In this document: positions 7,280-15,014 of the stretch, one piece after another
Layout of the letters: each line of letters opens with the position of its first letter
Numbering within the stretch: position 1 is the first letter of the stretch
Assembly (NCBI GenBank): GCA_002396485.1
Contig: DGXZ01000054.1
Coordinates: forward strand, 20,603-36,570
DNA from: Spartobacteria bacterium UBA5019
Lineage (GTDB): Bacteria > Verrucomicrobiota > Verrucomicrobiia > Chthoniobacterales > Terrimicrobiaceae
DNA: 15,968 nucleotides
Reading direction: 5' to 3'
Position numbers and translations under genes: made by a program
The notes under the pieces: generated by a model
The model's database searches: none
Told to the model about the DNA's origin: nothing
The model's input: the letters and a program-made list of their open reading frames with translations, nothing else

Positions 7280-9802
7280 TCAGGCGGTGAAAGAAGGCTT
7301 CGTTTCGCGGTGCATGAGCACTTGATGATTCAGAAAACTGTCGCAGATCACGGTGTGAAGTCCGAGCAGGCTTTGGAGAAGACCATCGGAATGGACCTGC
7401 AGGGCCGACTTTGCCGCGCCTGTTTTATTTCTGGCGAGCAAATCCTCCCAATCGCTCGCTTGGACCTCCTGAAGCAACGTCTCGACGGCGGAGAGAGCCT
7501 TATTGGTGGCTGGAGAGAGGACGTTCTCCCCTTCGCGGATGCGCGCGGCGCAGCCTTGCAGGCACCGAAGGACCGAGCGCGGAGCCACGGGATTTGTCCA
7601 AAGAAGTTCCAGAAGAGGCAGCGGCTCGATGCGCATCTGATAAACACGCCGGTAGATGTCGCGGCTGTTCAGGAGGCGTAGAAAAGCGGAAAGGCGGATC
7701 TCGACTGCGTGCGGACGCAAGCTTGCGCGGGAGGTCTGCAGGAGCGGACCGGCGATGGAGGTGACAGCATTTGCCGTGATGGCCGCACGCTCGAGAAGTT
7801 GCCCGATTTCGCAGAAGTTCCATCCATCGTCCGCGAGCATCGTGCATTTGGCCGTTCCAAAAAACCGGGGAATCATCTCGCGGGCGAACAAGCAGAACTC
7901 GCGACTCGCGTTTGCCAGCGTCTCGACAGACGCATCGGGTTGGAAATCCACCGCATCAAAACGCGCGCGGAGTCCGCTCATCACGGCCCAAGCGTCGAGG
8001 CTCAAGGTTTCGAGCACCGACTCGGCGTTGCTGAATGCACGGTGGATCGTGCTGATCACCGAGCCGGGTTCAGCGGGATCGAAAGCGAGGCGGTAGCGGC
8101 CCTCTGGGCTTGAAATCGTGCGGCGGGATGCGGAGCCCGAACCTTCCAGCATCGGGAGGATGCGGTTCCAAACGGGGCGGTAGTTCATCCGCTCGGTGGG
8201 ATTCAGCTCCTCCAGCTCGAGGGATTCGATGACGCTCACCATTCCAGCCAAATCGTAGGCGCGCTCCAGATAGCGTCCGAGCCAGTAGTAGGCCTCCGCC
8301 ACGCGGCCGGTCACGCCATGGAGCGGGAGTTTCGAGTCCACCTGCCGCGAGGGATCCCACTCGTCGGATTTTTTATCCACGCCCACTTGAACCCAAGTGT
8401 CTTTACTGCCTCCGCCAAGTTCGGAGGAGGTGAATACCGATTCTTTCGTCGAGACGCGTGTGAGCGCACCGGGAAAAACTTCGATATCCCCGCCGCTTTT
8501 GCGAAGAGCGAAAAGAATGTGGTCCTGACGGCTTTTCCGACGCTCGCCATCCTGAAAGGAGATGGTTTGCGCATCACACGCCTGCGGTTGCGCCACATAG
8601 CGTGCGGGGTCGCCGAGGATTTCCAAGCGCACGGCGTCGATTTTTTCCTGCGTGGGCAAGTGACCATCACCCCCCAGATAAATCCGCTCGCCGTAGAGTC
8701 CACGGATTGTGAATTTCTCCATATCAGCAAGCACCAGTTCGCGTTGGTCGTGGTCACCAAGCCAATAGGTCGGAAGCGTGGGCAGAAGTGGTGCCTCACC
8801 GAGATAGTAGCGGATGATCTGCGAGGAGAAGGGCAACAGGGCGCGATCGTCCGAAAGCTGGGAGCCGATGGCATTGACGACGGCCACGCTTTTTTTGCGG
8901 ATGCAGTGGATGAGCCCGGGAACGCCGAGCATGGAGTCGCGACGGAAAACCATGGGGTCGAGCCACCGGTCGGTGAGTCGCGAGTAGATGACATCCACCT
9001 TGCTCAAGCCGGATACGGTTTTCAGATAGACCTCGTCATTGAGCACGAGGAGATCTCCTCCCCGCACAAGAGGAATGCCCATGCGTCGCCCAAGAAAGCT
9101 ATGCTCAGAATATGCCGGACTGAGCGGGCCGGGAGTCAGCAGCACGACCATGGGATCGGGCACGGAAGAATGCGATCGCAGCATTTCAAGAATGCCGGTG
9201 GGAACATCGGAAATCGAGTGGATGCCGGTGTCATGGAAAGATTGGGGAATGACGCGAGTCAAGGCGCGGCGGTTCTGGATCATGTAGGACATGCCGGAAG
9301 CGTGGCTGAAATAATGGTGCTTCACGGCAAGCGTTCCATCCGGCAGGCGGCAAACTGCGACACCGCTCAGGTGCAGAAATGAATCCCCTGGCAACGGGAG
9401 GGCAGCTGCCGCACGCTGGAAAAACTCGCTGCCCAGAACAATTGAAACCGGCAACACGCCGTCATGCAGGATTTGCTTAGGGCCGTAGATATCCTTGAGG
9501 AAATGCTCGAAAGCCTGCAGACGCTGGCGCACTCCGGCTTCCAGTGGACTCCACTCGGCGGGGGTAAAAATCTGGGGCAGGAGGTCGCAGAACCAGGCTC
9601 GGGATCCCCATGGGCGGTCGCGGTGAATGTCGAAAGTGACACCCATCTCGCGCATGGTTGCTTCAAGCTGCTCGTCGAGGCTCCGCAGTTGAGCGCGCGG
9701 CATTTTTTGAAGCCGCTCGGAGAGGGCTTGGTAAACCTCGCGCGGACGCCCATCCGGGCCGGACATTTCGTCGTAGGTGCCGAAATGCCAAGGCGATTTC
9801 AT
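7280..9802 (-). CDS. Circularly permuted ATP-grasp / alpha-E fusion protein
   Basis: Large cytoplasmic protein of 840 residues. From about residue 8 to 465 it follows the circularly permuted ATP-grasp family (older DUF404/DUF407): GTYDEM, a long helical part, HASGMSYMIQNR (168-179), VDVIYSRLTDRWLDPMVF, SDDRALLPF, and YVAQP ahead of VFPGALTRVS. From about 495 to 830 it is an alpha-E domain (older DUF403), opening with GRVAEAYYWLGRYLERA. Separate genes encode these parts in many bacteria; fused versions exist. Several residues expected in the ATP-grasp active site are replaced, so ligase activity is doubtful. I chose the ATG at 9802, which overlaps the ribF stop as ATGA like other junctions here; a GTG at 9829 would add nine residues. 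The family is predicted to build a peptide-like product; its true role is unknown. Confidence 0.9.
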   Translation of the reverse strand: MKSPWHFGTYDEMSGPDGRPREVYQALSERLQKMPRAQLRSLDEQLEATMREMGVTFDIHRDRPWGSRAWFCDLLPQIFTPAEWSPLEAGVRQRLQAFEHFLKDIYGPKQILHDGVLPVSIVLGSEFFQRAAAALPLPGDSFLHLSGVAVCRLPDGTLAVKHHYFSHASGMSYMIQNRRALTRVIPQSFHDTGIHSISDVPTGILEMLRSHSSVPDPMVVLLTPGPLSPAYSEHSFLGRRMGIPLVRGGDLLVLNDEVYLKTVSGLSKVDVIYSRLTDRWLDPMVFRRDSMLGVPGLIHCIRKKSVAVVNAIGSQLSDDRALLPFSSQIIRYYLGEAPLLPTLPTYWLGDHDQRELVLADMEKFTIRGLYGERIYLGGDGHLPTQEKIDAVRLEILGDPARYVAQPQACDAQTISFQDGERRKSRQDHILFALRKSGGDIEVFPGALTRVSTKESVFTSSELGGGSKDTWVQVGVDKKSDEWDPSRQVDSKLPLHGVTGRVAEAYYWLGRYLERAYDLAGMVSVIESLELEELNPTERMNYRPVWNRILPMLEGSGSASRRTISSPEGRYRLAFDPAEPGSVISTIHRAFSNAESVLETLSLDAWAVMSGLRARFDAVDFQPDASVETLANASREFCLFAREMIPRFFGTAKCTMLADDGWNFCEIGQLLERAAITANAVTSIAGPLLQTSRASLRPHAVEIRLSAFLRLLNSRDIYRRVYQMRIEPLPLLELLWTNPVAPRSVLRCLQGCAARIREGENVLSPATNKALSAVETLLQEVQASDWEDLLARNKTGAAKSALQVHSDGLLQSLLGLHTVICDSFLNHQVLMHRETKPSFTA

Positions 9803-10740
9803 GCTGCGGGAGTCCGGTTTTGAAGCCACGCGCGCGCGGCGCCCACATCCTCGCGGATTTGTGCACGGAGGGCGTCCTTGTTTTCAAATTTCTTCTCAGG
9901 CCGGAGATAACTGAGAAACGCGACTTCGATTTCGCTGTCGTAAAGATCGGCGGAAAAATCAAAAAGATGTACCTCCAGCACGCGTTGCTTGGCATTCGAA
10001 ACGGTCGGACGCAGCCCGATATTTGCCACGCCTTGGTATGTCTTGGCGTTCCATGTGGCTTGGATGGCGTAAACCCCGTCCGTTGGATATTGCTGATGGC
10101 CGGTGACGATGTTGGCTGTGGGGAAACCAAGTTTTTCACCGAGTCCGGCACCGCGTGTGACCCTGCCTCGAACGGCAAAGTCCCTGCCAAGGAGGCGGGC
10201 GGCTGCGGGCAGATTGCCGGAAACGAGGGCTTCCCGGATGCGCGTGCTGCTGATGACTTCCCCGTCCACGAGGACCGGGGCAGTGGCGCTGGTGAAGAAG
10301 CCATTTTTCATTCCGAGTGTTTGCAGCAAACGGGCGTTCCCCCGTCTGCCCTTACCGAACAGCCAGCCTTCACCGATGCAGATGCCTGCAAGCTCTGGCG
10401 CGGTGCGGCAGAGCTTCAAAACAAAGTCCTCGGCTTCGATGGCAGCAAAGGCGGCGTCGAATGTGATGACGAGGGCGTATGGGATGCCAAGGCGCTCGAT
10501 GAGCTCCAGCTTGAAATCCAGAGGCGTCAGAAGGCTGGGGGCTTTGTCCGGTCGGAGAATCGCGGCGGGGTGTGGATCGAAAGTTAGCGCAATTGGAACA
10601 CCCCCGATGAGCGTGGCGGAATCCATTGCCGCCCGCAGCACTGCCTGATGGCCGAGATGCAGGCCATCAAAGACACCTGCTGCCAGCACGACCGGCGCAT
10701 CGATTTCCCCAAGGGCTTCGATGGAGCGAAGGATTTTCAT
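9799..10740 (-). CDS. ribF: Bifunctional riboflavin kinase / FMN adenylyltransferase
   Basis: Makes FMN from riboflavin and then FAD. The 313-residue length is standard. The N-terminal adenylyltransferase domain (about 15-170) shows GVFDGLHLGHQ (22-32), a nucleotidyltransferase HxGH-type motif, TFDPHP (53-58) and SSTRIRE (164-170). The riboflavin kinase domain (about 183-305) shows GRDFAVRGRV, GFPTAN (205-210), DGVYA and the catalytic glutamate in LEVHLFDF (about E256). The start shares one base with the truB stop (TGATG) and the end overlaps the ATP-grasp gene by four bases. truB-ribF is a conserved pair; in many bacteria rpsO is close by, but here the ATP-grasp/transglutaminase cassette follows. 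Confidence 0.96.
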   Translation of the reverse strand: MKILRSIEALGEIDAPVVLAAGVFDGLHLGHQAVLRAAMDSATLIGGVPIALTFDPHPAAILRPDKAPSLLTPLDFKLELIERLGIPYALVITFDAAFAAIEAEDFVLKLCRTAPELAGICIGEGWLFGKGRRGNARLLQTLGMKNGFFTSATAPVLVDGEVISSTRIREALVSGNLPAAARLLGRDFAVRGRVTRGAGLGEKLGFPTANIVTGHQQYPTDGVYAIQATWNAKTYQGVANIGLRPTVSNAKQRVLEVHLFDFSADLYDSEIEVAFLSYLRPEKKFENKDALRAQIREDVGAARAWLQNRTPAA

Positions 10741-11462
10741 CAGGCACCGCGAAGCCGCGAGACGGCTGGAAGGCTGAGAACGCGCTGCGCGATCGCCTCA
10801 ATCGGTCCCGCTTTGAGTTCCTCGATGGTCACCGCCCCTTCGACATTGAAACGACCGGATTTCGTGCGGCGCAGGGATTTGAGATGCGCGCCGCAGCCGA
10901 GCTCCATACCGATATCGTTGGCATAGGTGCGGACATAAAATCCCTTGCTGCACACGACGCGGAAATCCACTTCCGGCATTCTCACGGCTTGAATCTCGTG
11001 TGCGTAAACATGAACGAAGCGTGGCTCGCGTTCCACGGTCTTGCCCTGGCGCGCGAGCTTGTAGAGTGGCACGCCGTCTTTCTTAATGGCGCTGACCATC
11101 GGCGGCGTCTGATAAAAATCGCCATGGTATTTGGCGAACGCCGCATCCAGTTGCTCGCGGGTAAAATCCGGCACTGGCCGCGTTTCGATGACCTGACCGT
11201 CGGAATCCTGGCTGTCAGTGATTTCTCCAAGGCCCAGCGTGCCGACATACTCCTTGTCCTCGCTCATGAGGAGGTCTTGGATTTTTGTTCCCCGGCCGAT
11301 CGTGATGATCAAGAGACCTGTCGCGAGCGGGTCGAGCGTGCCGCAGTGGCCGACCTTTTTGGTGTTCAGCGCACGGCGGGTTATCGCCACGACATCGTGG
11401 GATGTCATGCCGGCGGCTTTGTCCACGAGCAGGACACCATCAATTTCAGTTCCGGATTTCAT
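10740..11462 (-). CDS. truB: tRNA pseudouridine(55) synthase
   Basis: Converts U55 of the T-loop of tRNAs to pseudouridine. It begins with the family motif GVLLVDKAAGMTSHDVV (9-25) and has the catalytic aspartate D44 in HCGTLDPLATG. Later motifs include KEYVGTLGLGEITDSQDSDG and the KGFYVRTYANDIG segment. At 240 residues it is shorter than the roughly 310-residue E. coli and Bacillus enzymes and ends soon after the catalytic domain, so the C-terminal PUA-like RNA-binding domain appears to be missing. Similar short forms exist in other lineages. The 5' end overlaps the upstream DHH phosphoesterase gene by 17 bases and no Shine-Dalgarno site precedes the ATG. Confidence 0.95.
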   Translation of the reverse strand: MKSGTEIDGVLLVDKAAGMTSHDVVAITRRALNTKKVGHCGTLDPLATGLLIITIGRGTKIQDLLMSEDKEYVGTLGLGEITDSQDSDGQVIETRPVPDFTREQLDAAFAKYHGDFYQTPPMVSAIKKDGVPLYKLARQGKTVEREPRFVHVYAHEIQAVRMPEVDFRVVCSKGFYVRTYANDIGMELGCGAHLKSLRRTKSGRFNVEGAVTIEELKAGPIEAIAQRVLSLPAVSRLRGA

Positions 11463-12420
11463 CAGAGAGAGCTTTTAAAAAATCGTTTTTGACCTGGGTG
11501 AGTGTGCCATCCACGCGAGCGCCGGCAGCCATGGGGTGTCCACCGCCTTCGAATTGTTTGCACACTTTGCAGACATCGATCCTTGGAAATTTCGAGCGGG
11601 CGCTCACGCGCACCTTGCCTTCGGGAAGTTCCTCGAAAAACACGGCGGCTTCGACGCCTTCGATGGAGCGCAGATGGTCTATGATCCCCTCGTTGTCTTC
11701 AGGCAGGACTTTGAGTCTCTCTACGAGATCCATCGGTAGGGAGAAAGTTGCGATGCGGTCGTCGCAGTGGAACTCGGCCGTGTTCAGCGCGTGCCGGAGG
11801 AGTTCGAAGCGGCGGCGAGGCTGGCTGTCATACATCGCACGGGAGAGGCCGGGCACATCGACGCCACAACCGATGAGATGCGAGGCGGCGGCAAAGGTAC
11901 GCTCGTTCGTGCCGGCGTATTGAAAAGAGCCGGTGTCGGTGGAGATCGCCGCAAAAAGATTGGTCGCCATATCAGGAGAAACACGGGCTCCGACATGCTG
12001 GAAAAATTCCAAAAGGATCTGCCCGGTGGCCGGCGCGGATGGATCAATAAAATTCACATTGCCGTAGTTTTCGTTGCTGATGTGGTGATCGATATTAAGG
12101 ATCGTCGTGCCGGGGGCGATGGCTTTGTTCACGGTGCCGAGACGGTTTTTCACCGACGTATCGAGAGCAACAAAAACATCGAACTTCTGGGGCTCGGCGG
12201 GTGGTTGGCTCACGATCCCATGGCACGGCAGATAGTGAAACTTCGAGGTCGAACCCTCCTCATTGTAGGCAGTCACTTCCTTGCCGCAATCGCGCAGCCA
12301 GAGGGCAAAGGCAATGGTCGATCCTAGCGCGTCGGCATCGGGGCGGATATGGCTGGCAACTCCCACCGTGCGGGCATCGCGAAGCGCATTGGAGATGATG
12401 TCAAAATTCATTTTCGTCAT
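11446..12420 (-). CDS. nrnA: DHH/DHHA1 family phosphoesterase (NrnA-type oligoribonuclease / pAp phosphatase)
   Basis: Manganese-dependent phosphoesterase of 324 residues. The DHH domain shows H24, D28 and D30 in SHIRPDADALGS, D87 in ALDTS, D111-H112-H113 in NIDHHISN, and D162 in TDTGSF. The DHHA1 domain carries EGGGHPMAAGA (291-301). Relatives degrade nanoRNA (2-5 nucleotides) and dephosphorylate pAp. It lies between rbfA and truB, a common location for this family. The chosen ATG at 12420 has a clear AAGGAGG nine bases upstream, the best ribosome binding site in the operon, inside the end of rbfA, which it overlaps by 20 bases; an in-frame ATG three codons later is less well placed. The exact substrate range is inferred from the family. 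Confidence 0.9.
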   Translation of the reverse strand: MTKMNFDIISNALRDARTVGVASHIRPDADALGSTIAFALWLRDCGKEVTAYNEEGSTSKFHYLPCHGIVSQPPAEPQKFDVFVALDTSVKNRLGTVNKAIAPGTTILNIDHHISNENYGNVNFIDPSAPATGQILLEFFQHVGARVSPDMATNLFAAISTDTGSFQYAGTNERTFAAASHLIGCGVDVPGLSRAMYDSQPRRRFELLRHALNTAEFHCDDRIATFSLPMDLVERLKVLPEDNEGIIDHLRSIEGVEAAVFFEELPEGKVRVSARSKFPRIDVCKVCKQFEGGGHPMAAGARVDGTLTQVKNDFLKALSDEIRN

Positions 12421-12769
12421 TTGGCAATTCCTCCTTCAGGCCGAGTTCGTCCATGATGTCGATGACCCGGGTGCCACGCTCGATGGCCTGATCGAGGCGG
12501 AAATTCAAATGGGGCGTGTGTTTCATTTGCACGCGGCGGGACAGCTCGGTCTGAAACATGACTCTGTGTTCTTCAAGGGCCTCCATCGCCTTACGGCGTC
12601 CGGCGGGGGAACCCAGCGCGGAAATGAAAATATGGGCCTGCTTCAGGTCGGGAGTGATATCCACGTCGCTTACGGTCACGAGAGTGTTCTCAAACTCAAG
12701 TTCCCGGCGAATGATCACTCCGAGTTCACGTTTCAGCACTTCGCATACCCTGGCGAGTCGGTTTTTCAT
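12401..12769 (-). CDS. rbfA: Ribosome-binding factor A
   Basis: Small KH-fold protein that helps 16S rRNA processing and 30S maturation, needed especially in the cold. The 122-residue length is typical. Visible family features are an N-terminal helix RLARVCEVLKRELGVIIRRE, the strand VTVSDVDITPDLKQAHIFIS (52-71 region) and RVQMKHTPHLNFRLDQAIERG near the C-terminus. It sits between infB and the nrnA-type gene as in many bacteria. The frame upstream of the ATG is closed by a TAA 54 bases earlier with no alternative ATG. There is no strong ribosome binding site. Its final codons contain the Shine-Dalgarno site of the next gene. Confidence 0.95.
   Translation of the reverse strand: MKNRLARVCEVLKRELGVIIRRELEFENTLVTVSDVDITPDLKQAHIFISALGSPAGRRKAMEALEEHRVMFQTELSRRVQMKHTPHLNFRLDQAIERGTRVIDIMDELGLKEELPNDENEF
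12430..12436 (-). promoter_or_regulatory. Strong ribosome binding site for the nrnA-type gene
   Basis: AAGGAGG on the minus strand, inside the last codons of rbfA, nine bases before the ATG at 12420. It decides that start over the in-frame ATG at 12411. It is the only near-perfect Shine-Dalgarno site I found before a gene of the 15968-3616 operon. Confidence 0.75.
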
Positions 12770-12833
12770 GGCACTGGTTGTCCGGACGAGGGCTTCAGCC
12801 TGCGGTCGGTCGTGGGATTCGCATTAACAAAGT

Positions 12834-14978
12834 TTACAGTTGCTGCGCGATTTTTTCGAGCGTGTAGCACTCGATGATATCTTCGGGCAGGTATTCCGTG
12901 AAGTCACCCAGCTTGATGCCACACTCGAGACCCGAGCGCACTTCCTTAACCTCGTCGGCGAAGCGGCGGAGTGTGGCGATGCCGCCGTCGTAAATCGGCT
13001 GGCGGCGGCGCAACACGCGGGCGCGGGCACTGCGGGCGATCCGTCCATCTGTGACAATGCAACCGGCCACTTTGCCCTTCGTGAGGTCGAACACCTGCTT
13101 GACCTCAGCGTGGCCGATGATGGCTTCTCGGTGTTCCGGCGCAAGCATGCCGCTCATGGATTCGCGGACCTGGTCGAGCAATTCGTAAATGATGCTGTAG
13201 AGCTTGATCTGAACGCCCTCGCGTTTGGCGGCTTGTGCGGCGCTGTTCTCGGTCTTGGTGCCAAAGCCGATGATGACGGCATTGGACGCGCTGGCCAAGA
13301 GGACATCGGATTCCGTGATCGGGCCGACGGCGCTGTGGATGATATCGAGGGTGATTTTCTTTTGAGGAATCTCCTTGAGCGATGCCACGACGGCTTCGAG
13401 CGAGCCTTGCACATCGCATTTGACGATGGCTTTGAGCGCGGGTTTCGACTCAGAGGCGATATTGGCAAAAAGATTTTCCAGCGTGGTGCGCTGGGGCGTG
13501 GAGAGCTTGGTGTCGCGGAGGGCGGCCAGGCGCTCTTCGCTCAGGAGGCGCGCAGACTTTTCGGAATCCATCACGACAAGCTCGTCGCCTGCGTTTGGTA
13601 GACCGCTCAGACCGAGAATTTTCACTGGCATCGAAGGACCAGCCTCCTTGACGGGTTTTCCAAGGTCATTGATGAGTTGCTTCACCTTGCCCCAATGGTT
13701 GCCGCAGATGAAGACGTCGCCTGCTTTCAATGTGCCCATGCGAACGATCACAGTGGCTGTCGGTCCTCGGCCTTGCTCAACTTGGGCTTCGATGACTGTG
13801 CAGCGGGCGTCAAGCGTTGAGCTGGCTTTGAGTTCGAGCATTTCAGCCTCGAGAAGCATGGCGTCGAGAAGGTCGCTTATGCCGGTGCCTTTTGTGGCGC
13901 TCACCGGAATGCAGATCGTTTCACCGCCCCAATCTTCGGGAGTGAGGCCTTTTTCCTGCAATTGGGTGCGGACACGGTCGGGATTGGCCGAAGGCATGTC
14001 GATTTTGTTAATTGCCACCATGATTTTTACCTTGGCGGCTTTGGCGTGGGAGATCGCTTCGAGCGTCTGGGGCATGAGGCCGTCATCTGCTGCAACAACA
14101 ATGACCACAATATCTGTGACATTCGCTCCCCGCGCGCGCATGGCGGTGAAGGCGGCGTGGCCGGGAGTGTCGAGGAAGGTGATCTTTTGGCCATTGCGTT
14201 CGACGCTGTAGGCGCCAATGTGCTGCGTGATGCCGCCGGCTTCACCGGCTGCGACGCGGGCCTTGCGAATGGCATCGAGAAGAGAGGTTTTTCCGTGGTC
14301 CACATGCCCCATGAAAGTAATAATCGGGGCGCGAAGCTGAAGTTTGTCGATCTTGGCTGGCTCGGGGGCTTTTGGAACCTCGACCTTGGCCTCGACCTTG
14401 TGGTGTCCCTTGGAGGTGTCCTTGCGCTCACGTTCGAATACAAATCCGTGCATATCACAAACTTTAGCGACGACATCCGCCTCAACCGTCTGGTTCAGAT
14501 TCGCAAAAATCTGGAGCGACATGAGGTCCTTGATGAGCTGGAAGGGCTTGAGACCGAGTTCCTCGGCCAACACCTTTACGGCGATCGGAGGCTTGATGTT
14601 GAGGATTTTTTTTCCCGACAATTCTTCGCTCGAAATTTCGGGCTCGGATTCCCCGCTAGAGGGCGTTTCCACTGCAGGAGCTGGATCTGTAACTGGCTCT
14701 GGTTCGGGCGGAGGTGGCGTTTGTGAGACGGGCTGGGCAACGAGAGGCTTGATAAATGGCTTGAGGCCAGGCTTATCGGAGGTTGTTTTTACTTTTTTGA
14801 CCGGTTCGAGCAGGTCGACGGTCGGCCCCTGAACTTTTGGCTCGGGAGCTGGGGTGGCAGATGGTGCGGGGGGTTCAGCGGCGGAGCGTGGAGTGCGCGT
14901 GGAGCGCGAGGATCCTGCTGGACGCTTTGTGGCCGCCGGCTTTTCCTCGGTGATTGTTTTCTTTGTTTTCTCTGCCAT
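12834..14978 (-). CDS. infB: Translation initiation factor IF-2
   Basis: GTPase that delivers initiator tRNA to the 30S subunit and promotes subunit joining. At 714 residues it has a short N-terminal region: a Lys/Ala/Pro-rich low-complexity stretch (about 1-120), then one IF2_N-like domain (about 128-185, KILNIKPPIAVKVLAEELGLKPF in part). The G domain carries G1 GHVDHGKT (224-231), G2 GGITQHIGAY (248-257), G3 DTPGH (270-274), G4 NKID (324-327) and G5 SATKG (360-364). Domains II, III and IV follow, ending in a C-terminal tRNA-binding barrel. It lies 36 bases downstream of nusA. No clear ribosome binding site precedes the ATG; an earlier out-of-frame ATG at the end of nusA is ignored. Confidence 0.97.
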   Translation of the reverse strand: MAEKTKKTITEEKPAATKRPAGSSRSTRTPRSAAEPPAPSATPAPEPKVQGPTVDLLEPVKKVKTTSDKPGLKPFIKPLVAQPVSQTPPPPEPEPVTDPAPAVETPSSGESEPEISSEELSGKKILNIKPPIAVKVLAEELGLKPFQLIKDLMSLQIFANLNQTVEADVVAKVCDMHGFVFERERKDTSKGHHKVEAKVEVPKAPEPAKIDKLQLRAPIITFMGHVDHGKTSLLDAIRKARVAAGEAGGITQHIGAYSVERNGQKITFLDTPGHAAFTAMRARGANVTDIVVIVVAADDGLMPQTLEAISHAKAAKVKIMVAINKIDMPSANPDRVRTQLQEKGLTPEDWGGETICIPVSATKGTGISDLLDAMLLEAEMLELKASSTLDARCTVIEAQVEQGRGPTATVIVRMGTLKAGDVFICGNHWGKVKQLINDLGKPVKEAGPSMPVKILGLSGLPNAGDELVVMDSEKSARLLSEERLAALRDTKLSTPQRTTLENLFANIASESKPALKAIVKCDVQGSLEAVVASLKEIPQKKITLDIIHSAVGPITESDVLLASASNAVIIGFGTKTENSAAQAAKREGVQIKLYSIIYELLDQVRESMSGMLAPEHREAIIGHAEVKQVFDLTKGKVAGCIVTDGRIARSARARVLRRRQPIYDGGIATLRRFADEVKEVRSGLECGIKLGDFTEYLPEDIIECYTLEKIAQQL

Positions 14979-15014
14979 GATAAATTGCGGTCCGGGGGAA
15001 CGTTTTCATACCCC

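Noticed and set aside
8318..9382. 354-codon plus-strand frame opposite the ATP-grasp gene
   Set aside because: Antisense to a gene with clear family motifs; its translation shows no known domain or ordered motif.
9803..9829. Upstream GTG start for the ATP-grasp/alpha-E protein (nine extra residues)
   Set aside because: The ATG at 9802 gives the same ATGA overlap seen elsewhere in the operon, and the family similarity begins just after it; the GTG has no supporting ribosome binding site.
14979..15014. Small out-of-frame ORF starting ATGAAAACG just after the nusA stop
   Set aside because: The GAGGGG before it is too close to the ATG to serve as a ribosome binding site, and the frame runs into infB with no recognisable features.
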